Under the pieces are notes generated by a model that did not search any database, was not told the DNA's origin, and worked only from the letters and a program-made list of their open reading frames with translations. The translations under genes were made by a program, and so were the position numbers. From contig CAMCFN010000002.1 of NCBI GenBank assembly GCA_945874145.1, forward strand, positions 62,001 to 126,000: a DNA stretch of 64,000 nucleotides, read 5' to 3'. Position 1 is the stretch's first letter. Every line of letters starts with the position of its first letter. Positions 1 through 8,831 of the stretch are shown one piece after another. Source of the stretch: Akkermansia muciniphila. GTDB taxonomy: Bacteria; Verrucomicrobiota; Verrucomicrobiia; Limisphaerales; SXTU01.

Positions 1-309
1 CAACTACTCGTGCTGGAGGCGAATTACGATCCCAAGCTGTTGCAGGAGGACACCAAGCGCCCGTGGAGCACCAAGCAGCGCATTCTGAGCCGCCACGGAC
101 ATCTCTCCAACGCGGCGGCGGCAGAGGTGGCAGAGCAGATTGTCACGGGTTCGCTGGCGCGCATTTATCTGGGTCATCTCAGCCGGGATTGCAACCGCCC
201 CGAGCTCGCTCGGACGGCGGTAGGCGGGCGCTTACAGCAGATCGGCGCAACGCACGTGGCCATTGAATCCACGTCGCAGGACGCGCCCAGTCCGACGGTG
301 ATCCTTTGA
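1..309 (+). CDS. MBL-fold metallo-hydrolase, YycJ/WalJ-like (3' part only)
   Basis: The reading frame is open from the first base, so the 5' part of the gene lies outside the window. The visible residues resemble the C-terminal third of YycJ/WalJ-type metallo-beta-lactamase-fold hydrolases: a conserved LEANYD strand, then SRHGHLSN with metal-site type histidines, then [11 protein letters not shown] followed by PELA. Family members are cytoplasmic zinc-dependent phosphodiesterases or nucleases, linked in Firmicutes to DNA repair and cell-wall signalling. The role in this organism is not known. The frame ends at a TGA 37 bases before the next gene. Confidence 0.8.
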   Translation, partial: QLLVLEANYDPKLLQEDTKRPWSTKQRILSRHGHLSNAAAAEVAEQIVTGSLARIYLGHLSRDCNRPELARTAVGGRLQQIGATHVAIESTSQDAPSPTVIL

Positions 310-346
310 ACACGAGCGAGCTGTCGGCTGGGGAAAATGCTGACTT

Positions 347-889
347 GTGTCGGCCAGAAGGCCTGCCAGTGTCCCCGTCAGATATGCTCCGATTACCTTC
401 ATTCATAGCTGCGGTAGTTCGGCCGCCGTTCCGATATTGAACTCCTCCGGCGTTGTTCCATCCCTGTCTGAGTCGCCGCGCCTGCTGGTCGTGGACGACA
501 GTGAGTCCATCCGGGTTTTCCTCCGCTATTTCTTCAAAATGGAGGGCATTCCGGTGGAAATCTTCGCCTCTCCACGGCAGGCGTTGGACAGCTTTCGTGC
601 TGCTCCGCAGAACTACTTGGGGCTGCTGACGGACTGCGAGATGCCGGGCATGAGCGGGGTGGAATTGGCCTGCGAAGTGCGGCGGGTGCGGGCGGATGTG
701 CCGATGATCATCTTTTCGACCTCGGTCACGGTGCTGGGAGCCAAGCGCTTCCTGAAGCAGGGGTTTGTGGAGGCGTTGCCCAAGCCGGTGGCTCTGGAGA
801 CGCTGCGGGCCGCAGTGCGGGGCGCGTTGGGGAAGGAATTTGCCGCCGGATCAGCAACGCTTCCGCCCCCTCGGCCAGCGGCGAATTGA
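347..889 (+). CDS. Single-domain response regulator (CheY-like receiver)
   Basis: Encodes 180 residues, mostly one receiver domain from about residue 45 to 165. Visible landmarks are LLVVDDSES (acidic pair), LLTDCEMPGMSG (phospho-acceptor Asp), IIFSTS (conserved Ser/Thr position) and LPKPV (conserved Lys-Pro). No output domain follows, so it probably acts by protein contact or within a phosphorelay. The GTG at 347 gives an N-terminal stretch of about 40 residues with no obvious domain. An in-frame TTG at 437 would give a more typical length, so the start is uncertain. No histidine kinase is adjacent. Its stop lies 59 bases before ribBA. Confidence 0.85.
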   Translation: MSARRPASVPVRYAPITFIHSCGSSAAVPILNSSGVVPSLSESPRLLVVDDSESIRVFLRYFFKMEGIPVEIFASPRQALDSFRAAPQNYLGLLTDCEMPGMSGVELACEVRRVRADVPMIIFSTSVTVLGAKRFLKQGFVEALPKPVALETLRAAVRGALGKEFAAGSATLPPPRPAAN

Positions 890-948
890 ACGCCCATCCG
901 GTTTCCGCATTTGCAACCCCCCACCGCCCGCCTACAGTCTGCGGCGCA

Positions 949-2148
949 ATGAAAGCGGTGTTTGACCCAATCGAAGCTGGCCTGACGGACCTCCAGCGCG
1001 GACGCATGCTCATCGTGGTGGATGACGCGGACCGCGAGAACGAGGGTGATCTCATCATGGCTGCGGAGCACACCACGCCGACGGCGGTGAACTTCATGGC
1101 GCGGTTTGGGCGTGGGCTGATCTGCGTGCCAACGATAGGGGAGCGGCTGAAGCAGTTGGGGGTCGAGCGGATGGTCCTCCAGAACCGCGAGACCTTCAAA
1201 ACGGATTTCCAAGTCAGCGTGGATGCGGCCGCAGGCATCACCACTGGCATCAGCGCGGCGGACCGGGCCAAGACGATTCAGATTATGGCCGATCCGACGG
1301 CCGTGCCGGACGATTTGGTCCAGCCGGGCCATGTTTTTCCGCTGCGGGCAAAGCCGGGCGGGGTGTTGCAACGCGCCGGGCACACGGAGGCGGCGGTGGA
1401 CTTGGTGCGGCTGGCGGGCTGTCGGCCCATCGGCGTGATCTGCGAGATCATGTCTGATGATGGCACGATGGCTCGGCTGCCCGAACTGCGGAAGTTCGCC
1501 CGCAAGCACAAGCTGAAGATTTGCTCCATCGCCGACCTCATCAGTTACAGGCGTTCCCGGGAGAAGCTGGTGGAACTGGTGGAGGTGGTGAAAATGCCCA
1601 CGGACTACGGCGATTTTAACCTGCATCTCTATGTTTCGCGCACGGATGGCCAGCACCACGTCGCCCTCGTGAAGGGTGACGTGCGGGAGCAGTCCGGCGT
1701 GCTGGTCCGCGTCCACAGCGAATGCCTCACAGGCGATGTCTTTGGGTCGCGCCGGTGCGATTGCGGGCCGCAGTTGCATCAGGCCATGAAGCAGGTGTCC
1801 GATGCTGGTTGTGGAGTTATTCTTTACATGCGGCAGGAGGGCCGGGGCATTGGTTTGGGGCCGAAAATCCAAGCTTACAAGCTTCAGGAAAAGGGCTTGG
1901 ACACGGTGGAGGCAAACCAGAAGCTGGGCTTTCCCATGGATCTGCGCGAATACGGCCTGGGCGCGCAGATTCTGTGCGATCTGGGGCTAAAGACGATCCG
2001 GCTCCTGACGAACAATCCCAAGAAGATCGTTGGTCTTGAAGGCTACGGCTTGAAAATTGTGGAGCAAGTGCCCATCCGAGTGTCCCCCAACCCGCACAAC
2101 GCCCGCTATTTGAAGACCAAGCGGGAAAAACTCGGCCATTTGCTTTGA
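949..2148 (+). CDS. ribBA: Bifunctional 3,4-dihydroxy-2-butanone-4-phosphate synthase / GTP cyclohydrolase II
   Basis: A 400-residue fusion that makes both precursors for riboflavin: RibB converts ribulose 5-phosphate to 3,4-dihydroxy-2-butanone 4-phosphate, and RibA opens GTP. The RibB half (about 1-205) has the acidic RENEGD motif near 29-34 and RAGHTEAA near 142-149. The RibA half (about 210-400) has the zinc ligands C259, C270 and C272 in HSECLTGDVFGSRRCDCG and RQEGRG at 295-300. I chose the ATG at 949 because family proteins begin just before the FDPIEAGL segment. An in-frame ATG at 886 would overlap the previous gene. ribH follows 61 bases downstream. No FMN riboswitch was recognised in the 59-base upstream gap. 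Confidence 0.96.
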   Translation: MKAVFDPIEAGLTDLQRGRMLIVVDDADRENEGDLIMAAEHTTPTAVNFMARFGRGLICVPTIGERLKQLGVERMVLQNRETFKTDFQVSVDAAAGITTGISAADRAKTIQIMADPTAVPDDLVQPGHVFPLRAKPGGVLQRAGHTEAAVDLVRLAGCRPIGVICEIMSDDGTMARLPELRKFARKHKLKICSIADLISYRRSREKLVELVEVVKMPTDYGDFNLHLYVSRTDGQHHVALVKGDVREQSGVLVRVHSECLTGDVFGSRRCDCGPQLHQAMKQVSDAGCGVILYMRQEGRGIGLGPKIQAYKLQEKGLDTVEANQKLGFPMDLREYGLGAQILCDLGLKTIRLLTNNPKKIVGLEGYGLKIVEQVPIRVSPNPHNARYLKTKREKLGHLL

Positions 2149-2209
2149 GATGCTGGCCCAAGCGCCAGCGGTCACTTTGAAGTGAGCTCGATTCACTATT
2201 TTATCCTCC

Positions 2210-2701
2210 ATGCTGCAACGCCTTAAAGCTCCTCAACCGCTGCCCAGTGGCGGTCGTTTTGCCATCGTGGCCTCGGAATACAATGCCCGCTTTGTGGAGG
2301 GGATGCTGCGGGCCGCGAAAGCGGAGCTTAAGCTCGCTGGCGCGGCAAAAATCCAAGTGCTGCGGGTGCCGGGGGCCTTTGAGATTCCGGTCGTGGCGGG
2401 CTTGCTGGCGCGGCAACACCCACGCTGGGATGCCGTGATTTGCCTGGGCGTGATCATGCAGGGCGAAACCTCTCATGCGCAGCATGTGGGCGAGGCGGTG
2501 ACGACGGGTTTGATGCACCTCGCCGTGACCACCGGCGTCCCGATGATCCACGAAGTGCTGGTCTTCACCACCGAGGAGCAGGCCCGCGTGCGTTGTTTGA
2601 GCAGGGAGTATAACCGGGGGGCTGAGGCGGCCCAGACCGCGATGAAACTGGCCCGGCTGATGGACAAGGCGGGCTTGGCCGACGACGGCGTTCCGTTTTA
2701 G
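2210..2701 (+). CDS. ribH: 6,7-dimethyl-8-ribityllumazine synthase
   Basis: A 163-residue protein of normal length for the enzyme that condenses 5-amino-6-ribitylamino-uracil with the product of RibB to give lumazine. Visible motifs are PGAFEIPVVAGLL in the substrate-binding region, GVIMQGETSHAQHV containing the expected catalytic histidine, and the late VFTTEEQA segment. It lies directly downstream of ribBA and is probably co-transcribed with it. The GVIMQGET loop differs slightly from the more usual GVIRGET, which I read as lineage divergence. The two preceding genes of the classical operon (ribD, ribE) are not in the window. Confidence 0.95.
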   Translation: MLQRLKAPQPLPSGGRFAIVASEYNARFVEGMLRAAKAELKLAGAAKIQVLRVPGAFEIPVVAGLLARQHPRWDAVICLGVIMQGETSHAQHVGEAVTTGLMHLAVTTGVPMIHEVLVFTTEEQARVRCLSREYNRGAEAAQTAMKLARLMDKAGLADDGVPF

Positions 2702-2794
2702 CGCAAGTTGGGGTTCGCAAACTTGCCCCCGGCGGCTGCGCCATAAGCCGTCCGACTCCCCAGCAATAGGGTGGGTGAAAAGTCGGCCTGCCGC

Positions 2795-2822
2795 TTGACC
2801 CCGAATGTCCGGCCGTTACTCT
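2795..2822 (+). promoter_or_regulatory. Candidate sigma-70-type promoter of the oxidase locus
   Basis: TTGACC at 2795-2800 is followed after 16 bases by TACTCT at 2817-2822, which matches the -10 consensus only in part. It lies in the 183-base gap between ribH and the first gene of the cytochrome oxidase locus, about 60 bases upstream of that gene's ATG. The assignment rests on pattern alone. A short hairpin (gcaagtt/aacttgc, 2703-2725) just after ribH lacks a clear T-run. Confidence 0.3.
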
Positions 2823-2884
2823 CCGTCCACTTTGGCAGCGGCCGATAGGGCCGGTGTCATTTTGGACAAACCTCAAATACGAAC

Positions 2885-3568
2885 ATGAAATCACTGATTC
2901 TCACTCTCACCACCATTGCCTTCGTGGCGGGCTCTGCCTCGGCGGGCGATGTCACCGGCAAGATCTCCCTCAAGGGCACCCCGGCCCCGGAGAAGGACAT
3001 CCCGATGGACCCCGCCTGCGGCAAACTCCATGACGGCAAGAAGGTCACCACCCGCTTCTATGTCACCGATGGGGCCGGCGGATTGGGCGATTGCGTGGTG
3101 TATCTGGAAGGGGCCAAGGGCGGAGCGGTCTCGGACAAGGCGGTGGTGATCGATCAAAAGGGCTGCGAATACCTGCCCTACATCAGCTCGGCTCAGGCCA
3201 AGCAGACCATCCGCGTGTTGAACTCGGACCCTGCGCTCCATAACGTCCACCCCACGCCGTCGGTGGACGGGAACAAGGAGTCGAACAAGGCTCAGTTGCC
3301 CAAGGGTGCCCCGCTGGACTTCACCTTCGAGAAGGCCGAGAAGTTCCTGCGCTTCAAGTGCGACGTGCATCCGTGGATGTTCTCCTACGTGAGCATTTTC
3401 GACCACGGTTTCCACGCCGTGAGCGCCAAGGACGGCTCGTTCAAGATCACCGGCGTGCCGGATGGCAAATACAAGCTCGTCGTCGAACACCGCAAGGGTG
3501 GCAAGGTCGAGAAGGAAATCGAAGTGAAGGGCGGCGCGAAGGCTGACTTCACGATCGAAGCCAAGTAA
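2885..3568 (+). CDS. Secreted cupredoxin-like / carboxypeptidase-regulatory-like protein
   Basis: Encodes 227 residues with an N-terminal signal peptide that ends near ASAGD (about residue 21). The middle contains HNVHPTP (about 120-126) and FKCDVHPWMFSY (about 158-169), which resemble the ligand loops of cupredoxin-like or methylamine-utilisation-type proteins. The last 50 residues look like a carboxypeptidase-regulatory beta-sandwich (DGSFKITGVPDGKYKL). It sits just upstream of heme A synthase and the oxidase subunits. A periplasmic role in copper handling or electron transfer for the oxidase is therefore plausible, but this is inference. A terminator-like hairpin follows it, so it may be expressed at a different level from the genes downstream. 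Confidence 0.75.
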   Translation: MKSLILTLTTIAFVAGSASAGDVTGKISLKGTPAPEKDIPMDPACGKLHDGKKVTTRFYVTDGAGGLGDCVVYLEGAKGGAVSDKAVVIDQKGCEYLPYISSAQAKQTIRVLNSDPALHNVHPTPSVDGNKESNKAQLPKGAPLDFTFEKAEKFLRFKCDVHPWMFSYVSIFDHGFHAVSAKDGSFKITGVPDGKYKLVVEHRKGGKVEKEIEVKGGAKADFTIEAK

Positions 3569-3584
3569 TTCTGTTTTCCTCGTT

Positions 3585-3625
3585 CAGCCGCCGCAGTCTC
3601 AGGGCTGTGGCGGCTGATTCTTTTT
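3585..3625 (+). terminator. Rho-independent terminator after the cupredoxin-like gene
   Basis: A 12-base arm cagccgccgcag (3585-3596) pairs with ctgtggcggctg (3605-3616) across an 8-base loop, with one G-U pair. It is followed by attcttttt. It starts 16 bases after the stop codon of the preceding gene and is followed by about 125 bases before heme A synthase. Confidence 0.75.
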
Positions 3626-3752
3626 GAACCCTTGCTTCCGTCGGAAATGCTCCGGCAGCGATCACAATTATCTGCCTGATTGCGCCTAATCAGACCGGGT
3701 GAAATCGTCGCCCGCGCCTTGAAACTCGCCTTTGGCAACCTATCAATGATCC

Positions 3753-4946
3753 ATGTCGCAGCCCGCTGACAATCCTTGGCTCCATCGCTTCGCCCTGCTG
3801 ACCGCGCTCGCCACGCTGGGGCTGATCGGCATTGGCGGCCTGGTGACCAGCCACGGTGCGGGCATGGCGGTCCCGGACTGGCCGAACAGCTACGGCTACA
3901 ACATGTTCACCTTCCCGGTATCCATGTGGATTGGCGGCATTCTCTACGAGCATTCGCATCGGCTGGCGGGTTCAGTGGTTGGCTTCCTTACGCTGGCGCT
4001 GGCCTTGTGGTTAAACGGCCGACCGGCCGCAAAGTGGCTTCGCTGGGGCGGCTTCATAGTCTTGGCCGTGGGGCTGATGGCCGCCACCAACGCCAGGGTG
4101 AAACTCGACAACGTCCTGTTTCTTTGTGGCACTGGTGTGGCGGGATTGGGGATCAGCTTCCTCTGGCCGCAGCATGAACCGGGCAGCCGCCGGCTCGCCC
4201 AATTTGGCCTGGTGGCCCTTTTGCTGGTCGTGGTGCAAGGCCTGCTGGGCGGGCTGCGAGTGACGGCGATGAAGGATTATCTCGGCATTTTTCATGGCAC
4301 GCTCGCCCAATGCTTTTTTGTGCTGATCTGCGGTCTGGCATTATGCACCAGCCGGTGGTGGAAGCAGGCAATCACTGCCCCGCCGTCCGGAATAGTTCCG
4401 GTTCAGGTGCGCAAGTTCTTGCTGCTGACCACCCTGTTGATTCTTGGCCAGCTCGCGCTGGGAGCCGCGATGCGTCACCAACATGCGGGGCTGGCGATTC
4501 CCGACTTCCCGCTTGCCCACGGTAAAATCTGGCCGGCCACCAACGCAGCGGCCTTGGAGCGTTACAACTCGGCCCGCTTGGACACGCGTGACTTCAAGGC
4601 GATCACTGCCGGGCAAATCCATTTGCACATGACTCACCGAGCCGGGGCGGTGTTGGTCTTCAGTGCCGTGCTGGCTTGTTTCCTCAAGCTGCGCGGCGCG
4701 CTCGGCGCGGACCACCGGTTGACCCGCCTTGCGCGCGGTTGGTTCGCATTGATTTGCGTGCAGGCCGGACTGGGGATTTGGACGGTGCTGAGCAACAAGT
4801 CGGCGGACATCGCCACGCTGCATGTGGTGGTCGGAGCGGTGGCCTTGGTGAAAGGGGCATTGCTTACCCTGCTGGCGAGCGCGATGTTTTCTGCGCGGCC
4901 GATGGCAAGTGAAGTCGCGCGGCCTTTCGTCAGCCAGGCCGGCTGA
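3753..4946 (+). CDS. ctaA: Heme A synthase (COX15/CtaA family)
   Basis: A 397-residue polytopic membrane protein that oxidises the C8 methyl of heme O to the formyl group of heme A, needed by aa3 oxidases. Two homologous halves each carry a histidine cluster: YEHSHRLAG in the first half, then MRHQHAGLAIPDFP and IHLHMTHRAGA in the second. The N-terminal loop GAGMAVPDWPNSYG matches the PDWP signature of the family. It precedes ctaB and the oxidase subunit genes, as expected for a cofactor-assembly gene. The start ATG at 3753 directly precedes a short soluble N-terminus and the first membrane helix. Confidence 0.93.
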   Translation: MSQPADNPWLHRFALLTALATLGLIGIGGLVTSHGAGMAVPDWPNSYGYNMFTFPVSMWIGGILYEHSHRLAGSVVGFLTLALALWLNGRPAAKWLRWGGFIVLAVGLMAATNARVKLDNVLFLCGTGVAGLGISFLWPQHEPGSRRLAQFGLVALLLVVVQGLLGGLRVTAMKDYLGIFHGTLAQCFFVLICGLALCTSRWWKQAITAPPSGIVPVQVRKFLLLTTLLILGQLALGAAMRHQHAGLAIPDFPLAHGKIWPATNAAALERYNSARLDTRDFKAITAGQIHLHMTHRAGAVLVFSAVLACFLKLRGALGADHRLTRLARGWFALICVQAGLGIWTVLSNKSADIATLHVVVGAVALVKGALLTLLASAMFSARPMASEVARPFVSQAG

Positions 4947-5055
4947 TGCGCGCTGGTTTATGATGACGATTAAGCGTGAGACTATGATGCCACGCGACAC
5001 GGTTCGCTCTTGCCCTTGATGCGATTCCGACTCTAAATGGCGTTCTGTTTTATTG

Positions 5056-5964
5056 GTGAAAGCTACCGTTTCAAATCCAGCCGTTGCAGATCGCGTGCCT
5101 GAAAAGGCCCGTGCTAGCGTGCTGCCGGAGTTGTTCAAGGCCCGGCTAACGATGCTCGTGCTGCTCACGACCCTTGTGGGCTTCTATCTCGCGCATCGGG
5201 GGCCAATGAACTGGCTGCTGCTGTGCCACACGCTGCTGGGCACCGGTCTGCTGGCTTGCGGGGCGGCGGCGCTGAACCAATATCTGGAACGCGATTTTGA
5301 CGCGTTGATGGAGCGCACGGTTGGGCGGCCGTTGCCGGCAGGGCTAATCCAGCCGCAAACCGTCGTGGTCCTCGGCGGCGTGGCGTCCGTGACCGGGCTG
5401 CTATGGCTGGCCTTCGGCGCGAATCTGCTCACCGCCGTGTTGGGGGCCGTGACGCTGATCAGCTATTTGTTTATCTACACCCCGCTGAAGCGCAAAACCG
5501 AGCTGAACACCATCATCGGGGCGGTGCCCGGCGCGCTGCCTCCGCTCATGGGATGGACCGCGGCGCGCGGCGACCTCTCGATTGAGGGGTGGGCGCTCTT
5601 TGCGATTCTCTTCTTCTGGCAACTACCGCATTTTCTGGCCATCGCTTGGATGTATCGAGAGGACTACGAGCGGGGCGGGTTCGTAATGTTGCCCTCGGTG
5701 GACCGCGACGGTTCGCGAACGGGACGTTCCGCTGTGAGCCACACGTTGGGTTTGCTGCCGGTTAGCCTCAGCCCATTCATTTTCCATGTATCTGGCGCAC
5801 TTTACTTGTGCGGCGCGCTGGTCTTGGGATTGGTTTTCTTGTGGTGCGCCCTGCGGTTCGCGCGGGAAATGGACCGCCTCAGCGCGCGGCGGCTTTTTTT
5901 CGCCTCCATCCTTTATCTGCCCTTTTTGATGGGGTTGATGGTGTTCGACAAAATCAGGCAGTAA
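5056..5964 (+). CDS. ctaB: Protoheme IX farnesyltransferase (heme O synthase)
   Basis: About 302 residues and multi-spanning, belonging to the UbiA prenyltransferase superfamily. It transfers a farnesyl group to heme B to make heme O, the substrate of CtaA. The family motif NQYLERDFDALMERTVGRPLP carries the first Asp-rich prenyl-diphosphate site, and YTPLKRKTELNTIIGA is the characteristic second cytoplasmic loop. WQLPHFLAIAW and EDYERGGFVMLP are also diagnostic. The start is either the TTG at 5053 or the adjacent GTG at 5056. There is no strong Shine-Dalgarno sequence, so the choice is arbitrary. It lies between ctaA and the subunit I gene. Confidence 0.93.
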   Translation: MKATVSNPAVADRVPEKARASVLPELFKARLTMLVLLTTLVGFYLAHRGPMNWLLLCHTLLGTGLLACGAAALNQYLERDFDALMERTVGRPLPAGLIQPQTVVVLGGVASVTGLLWLAFGANLLTAVLGAVTLISYLFIYTPLKRKTELNTIIGAVPGALPPLMGWTAARGDLSIEGWALFAILFFWQLPHFLAIAWMYREDYERGGFVMLPSVDRDGSRTGRSAVSHTLGLLPVSLSPFIFHVSGALYLCGALVLGLVFLWCALRFAREMDRLSARRLFFASILYLPFLMGLMVFDKIRQ

Positions 5965-6062
5965 ATCGGCAAGCAACGCAAAGCCACCGAGTCCAGAATT
6001 GACATTCACTTCCGCCCCGTTAGACAACACGCTCTCCGCGCGGCGGATACAGTAACCAATCT

Positions 6063-7889
6063 ATGCAGGCCACGACATCCACGCACACTCAAGAGGCTCA
6101 CAGCCACGAGCATCACCACGACCCCGGGTTCCTGCGGTCCTACGTTTTCTCGACCGATCACAAGGTCATCGGCATCCAATACGGCTTCACGGCCCTGGCG
6201 TTCCTCTTCTTCGGATTCCTGCTGATGATGTGCATGCGCTGGCAGATCGCCAAGCCGGGCGTGCCCATCCCGATCGTGGGGGGCCTGCTGGAGTCCATGC
6301 TGGGAGACGTGGCCAAAGGCGGGGTGATGTCGCCTGATCTTTACAACGCCTTCGGGGCCATGCACGGCACCATCATGGTGTTCTTGGCGGTGGTGCCGCT
6401 GGCCTTTGCCGCGTTCGGCAACTACGTGGTGCCGTTGCAAATTGGTGCGGTGGATATGGCCTTCCCCCGGGTGAACATGGCCAGTTACCAGTCGTTCGCG
6501 GCGGGTGGCGTGGTGATGTTCGTGAGCTTCTTCATCCCCGGCGGCGCAGCGCAAGGCGGTTGGACTTCGTATTCGCCGCTGGCATCCGTCATCCCCACCA
6601 ACGGCCAGACCTTCTGGCTGATTGGCATGGTGCTGTTGATCACCTCCTCGCTGCTGGGCGCGGTGAACTTCATCGCCACCGTCATTCAGTTGCGCGCTCC
6701 CGGACTTACGTGGATGCGGATGCCGTTCTTCACCTGGGCGCAGTTCGTCACGGCGTTCATCCTCCTGCTCGCGTTCCCGCCGCTCGAAGCTGCTGGCATC
6801 CTCCAATTGGTGGACAAGGTGTTTGGCTCCAGCTTCTTCCTGCCCTCGGGTTTGGTGGTCTCGGGCAAGCCCTATGACGTCTCTGGTGGCGGAAGCCCGC
6901 TGCTGTGGCAGCACCTGTTCTGGTTCCTTGGCCACCCGGAGGTTTACGTGCTCATCCTGCCGGCGATGGGCGTGATTTCGGAAATCATCGCGTGCAACAC
7001 CCGCAAGCCGCTGTGGGGCTACAAGTCCCTTGTTTACTCGGTGTTGGCCGTGGGTTTTATCAGCTTCATCGTCTGGGCGCATCACATGTATCTCACCGGG
7101 ATGGGGACCAAGATTTCCACCTTCTTCCAGACGACGACGATGATCATCTCGATCCCGTCGGTCATCATCCTCACCTGCTTGTTCATGTCCCTTTGGGGCG
7201 GCTCCATCCGCTTCAATACCCCGATGTTATTCTCGTTGGCTTTCCTCCCGATGTTCGGCATCGGCGGCCTGACGGGTTTGCCGCTGGGCTTCAACTTCAG
7301 CGACCTGCACTTGCACGACTCCTACTACGTCATCGCGCACTTCCACTACGTCGTCGCGCCCGGAACCATTTTCGCCCTCTTCGCGGGCATCTACTTCTGG
7401 TATCCGAAGATGACGGGGCGCTATATGAACGAGACGCTGGGCAAGACCCACTTCTGGCTGTCCTTGATCGGGATGAACCTTGTCTTCATGCCGATGTTCT
7501 TCCAAGGCCTCTATGGCATGAGCCGCCGCATGTCTGACGGTGGGGCCACTTATGCCCTGACCAATCCCGCCAACGAAGGCGTGGTGACGGCGCTCACCTC
7601 CACCGTGATCAAGCTGAACGTTTTCATCACCCACGCTGCCGTGCTGCTCCTCATCGCGCAAATCCCCTTTATCATCAACGTCTTCATGTCCATGTTCAAC
7701 GGCAAGAAGGTCGAGTCCGATAATCCTTGGCAGGCCACGACGCTGGACTGGCAGACGCCGACCCCCCCGCCTCACGGCAACTTCACCAAGGAAATCGTCG
7801 TTTATCGCGGGCCTTACGAATACAGCGTCCCCGGCCACCCGACGGACTTCACTCCGCAGAACACGCCTGACCCGAAGCCGACCAAGTAA
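6063..7889 (+). CDS. ctaD: Cytochrome c oxidase subunit I
   Basis: A 608-residue heme-copper oxidase core subunit that reduces O2 at the heme a3-CuB centre and pumps protons across the membrane. The expected ligands are visible: H101 in MHGTIMVF (heme a), H291/E293/Y295 in HPEVYVLILP (CuB and the cross-linked Tyr), H340/H341 in WAHHMYLTGM (CuB), and H426/H428 in YVIAHFHYVV (heme a3 and heme a). The tyrosine in HPEVY marks it as an A-type oxidase. The N-terminus is rich in histidine (about residues 8-20). There is no fused cytochrome c or subunit III domain. The subunit III gene follows 41 bases later. Confidence 0.97.
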   Translation: MQATTSTHTQEAHSHEHHHDPGFLRSYVFSTDHKVIGIQYGFTALAFLFFGFLLMMCMRWQIAKPGVPIPIVGGLLESMLGDVAKGGVMSPDLYNAFGAMHGTIMVFLAVVPLAFAAFGNYVVPLQIGAVDMAFPRVNMASYQSFAAGGVVMFVSFFIPGGAAQGGWTSYSPLASVIPTNGQTFWLIGMVLLITSSLLGAVNFIATVIQLRAPGLTWMRMPFFTWAQFVTAFILLLAFPPLEAAGILQLVDKVFGSSFFLPSGLVVSGKPYDVSGGGSPLLWQHLFWFLGHPEVYVLILPAMGVISEIIACNTRKPLWGYKSLVYSVLAVGFISFIVWAHHMYLTGMGTKISTFFQTTTMIISIPSVIILTCLFMSLWGGSIRFNTPMLFSLAFLPMFGIGGLTGLPLGFNFSDLHLHDSYYVIAHFHYVVAPGTIFALFAGIYFWYPKMTGRYMNETLGKTHFWLSLIGMNLVFMPMFFQGLYGMSRRMSDGGATYALTNPANEGVVTALTSTVIKLNVFITHAAVLLLIAQIPFIINVFMSMFNGKKVESDNPWQATTLDWQTPTPPPHGNFTKEIVVYRGPYEYSVPGHPTDFTPQNTPDPKPTK

Positions 7890-7930
7890 TTCCTCGCTGT
7901 CAGATCCAATTCTCCATCCCACTTTCTCAC

Positions 7931-8824
7931 ATGGAAATCCCCTACACAGTCAAACCCCGGCCGGACACCGGGCTTTACAACGCCAAGCTGGGCATCTGGC
8001 TCTTCCTTGCCTCGGAAGTCATGCTCTTCGGTGGCTTGTTCTCCGCTTACATCCTGCTGCGCGTCGGTGCGGACCTCTGGCCGCACGGCATGTTGAGCAT
8101 TCCTATCGGCACCTTTAACACCTTCGTGCTGATCTTCTCCTCCGTCACCATCGTGATGTCTTGGGCGTCGCTTAAGCTGGGAAAATTGGCGGACTTCAAG
8201 CTCTACATGGCCCTGACGATTGCCTGCGCCTTCGGCTTCCTCGGCGTGAAGAGCTACGAATATTACGTCAAGTTCACCCACTATGACCTTTGGTTCAAGG
8301 ATGACGCCACGGCGCAGAAGTATTTCGTGGCCGCTTATGGCGAAAAGGGCGAAGCCGATGTCCGGAAGCATTTCGTGGAGCGCTTCCACCTGCAAAACAC
8401 CAAGGCCACCTATGATCCGCACGAGGTGCAGCTGGTCGGCCACATTGAAGGCAATCCGCTTTGCACCACGCTCAAGCGTCTGGCGAAGGAGAAGCAGGAC
8501 AAGATCCTGTTCACTCCGGACCCGAAGTTTGGGAGCCACGATCATCCCAAGGCTATCGAGATTCCATTGAGCGATGTGAAGCGGCTTTCCGCCTACGTCC
8601 CGGCGCACAGCACGTTCTTCGCGATCTATTTCACCATCACCGCTCTGCACGGCTTGCATGTGTTGGGCGGCGCGCTGGTGCTCTGCTACTTCCTTTTCAC
8701 TGCGGACAAGTGGTGGAAGAAGGCACCTGAGCAGTTTGCCAACCGCATTGAGGTTGGCGGCTTGTTCTGGCACTTCGTTGACCTCGTCTGGATCTTCCTG
8801 TTCCCCATCATTTACCTCCTCTGA
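7931..8824 (+). CDS. ctaE: Cytochrome c oxidase subunit III, with a hydrophilic insertion
   Basis: A 297-residue membrane subunit of the aa3 oxidase. The N-terminal half has LGIWLFLASEVMLFGG and further helices to about residue 107. The C-terminal half has FFAIYFTITALHGLHVLGG and FWHFVDLVWIFLFPIIYL, both typical of subunit III. Between them, roughly residues 118-224 form a long charged, soluble stretch (containing KHFVERFHLQ and TPDPKFGSHDHP). Most five-helix bacterial subunit III proteins have only a short loop there. The segment is in frame, uses similar codons and has no frameshift, so it looks like a genuine insertion. Confidence 0.93.
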   Translation: MEIPYTVKPRPDTGLYNAKLGIWLFLASEVMLFGGLFSAYILLRVGADLWPHGMLSIPIGTFNTFVLIFSSVTIVMSWASLKLGKLADFKLYMALTIACAFGFLGVKSYEYYVKFTHYDLWFKDDATAQKYFVAAYGEKGEADVRKHFVERFHLQNTKATYDPHEVQLVGHIEGNPLCTTLKRLAKEKQDKILFTPDPKFGSHDHPKAIEIPLSDVKRLSAYVPAHSTFFAIYFTITALHGLHVLGGALVLCYFLFTADKWWKKAPEQFANRIEVGGLFWHFVDLVWIFLFPIIYLL

Positions 8825-8831
8825 ACTGTTC

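Noticed and set aside
890-948. An FMN riboswitch before ribBA
   Set aside because: The gap is only 59 bases and lacks the conserved RFN-element segments.
613-1872. A 419-residue minus-strand open frame
   Set aside because: It lies opposite ribBA, is rich in His, Arg and Pro, and is an antisense artefact of high GC third positions.
6006-7085. A 359-residue minus-strand open frame opposite ctaD
   Set aside because: Composition is dominated by His, Glu, Gln and Arg with no domain, and the plus strand has an unmistakable oxidase subunit I.
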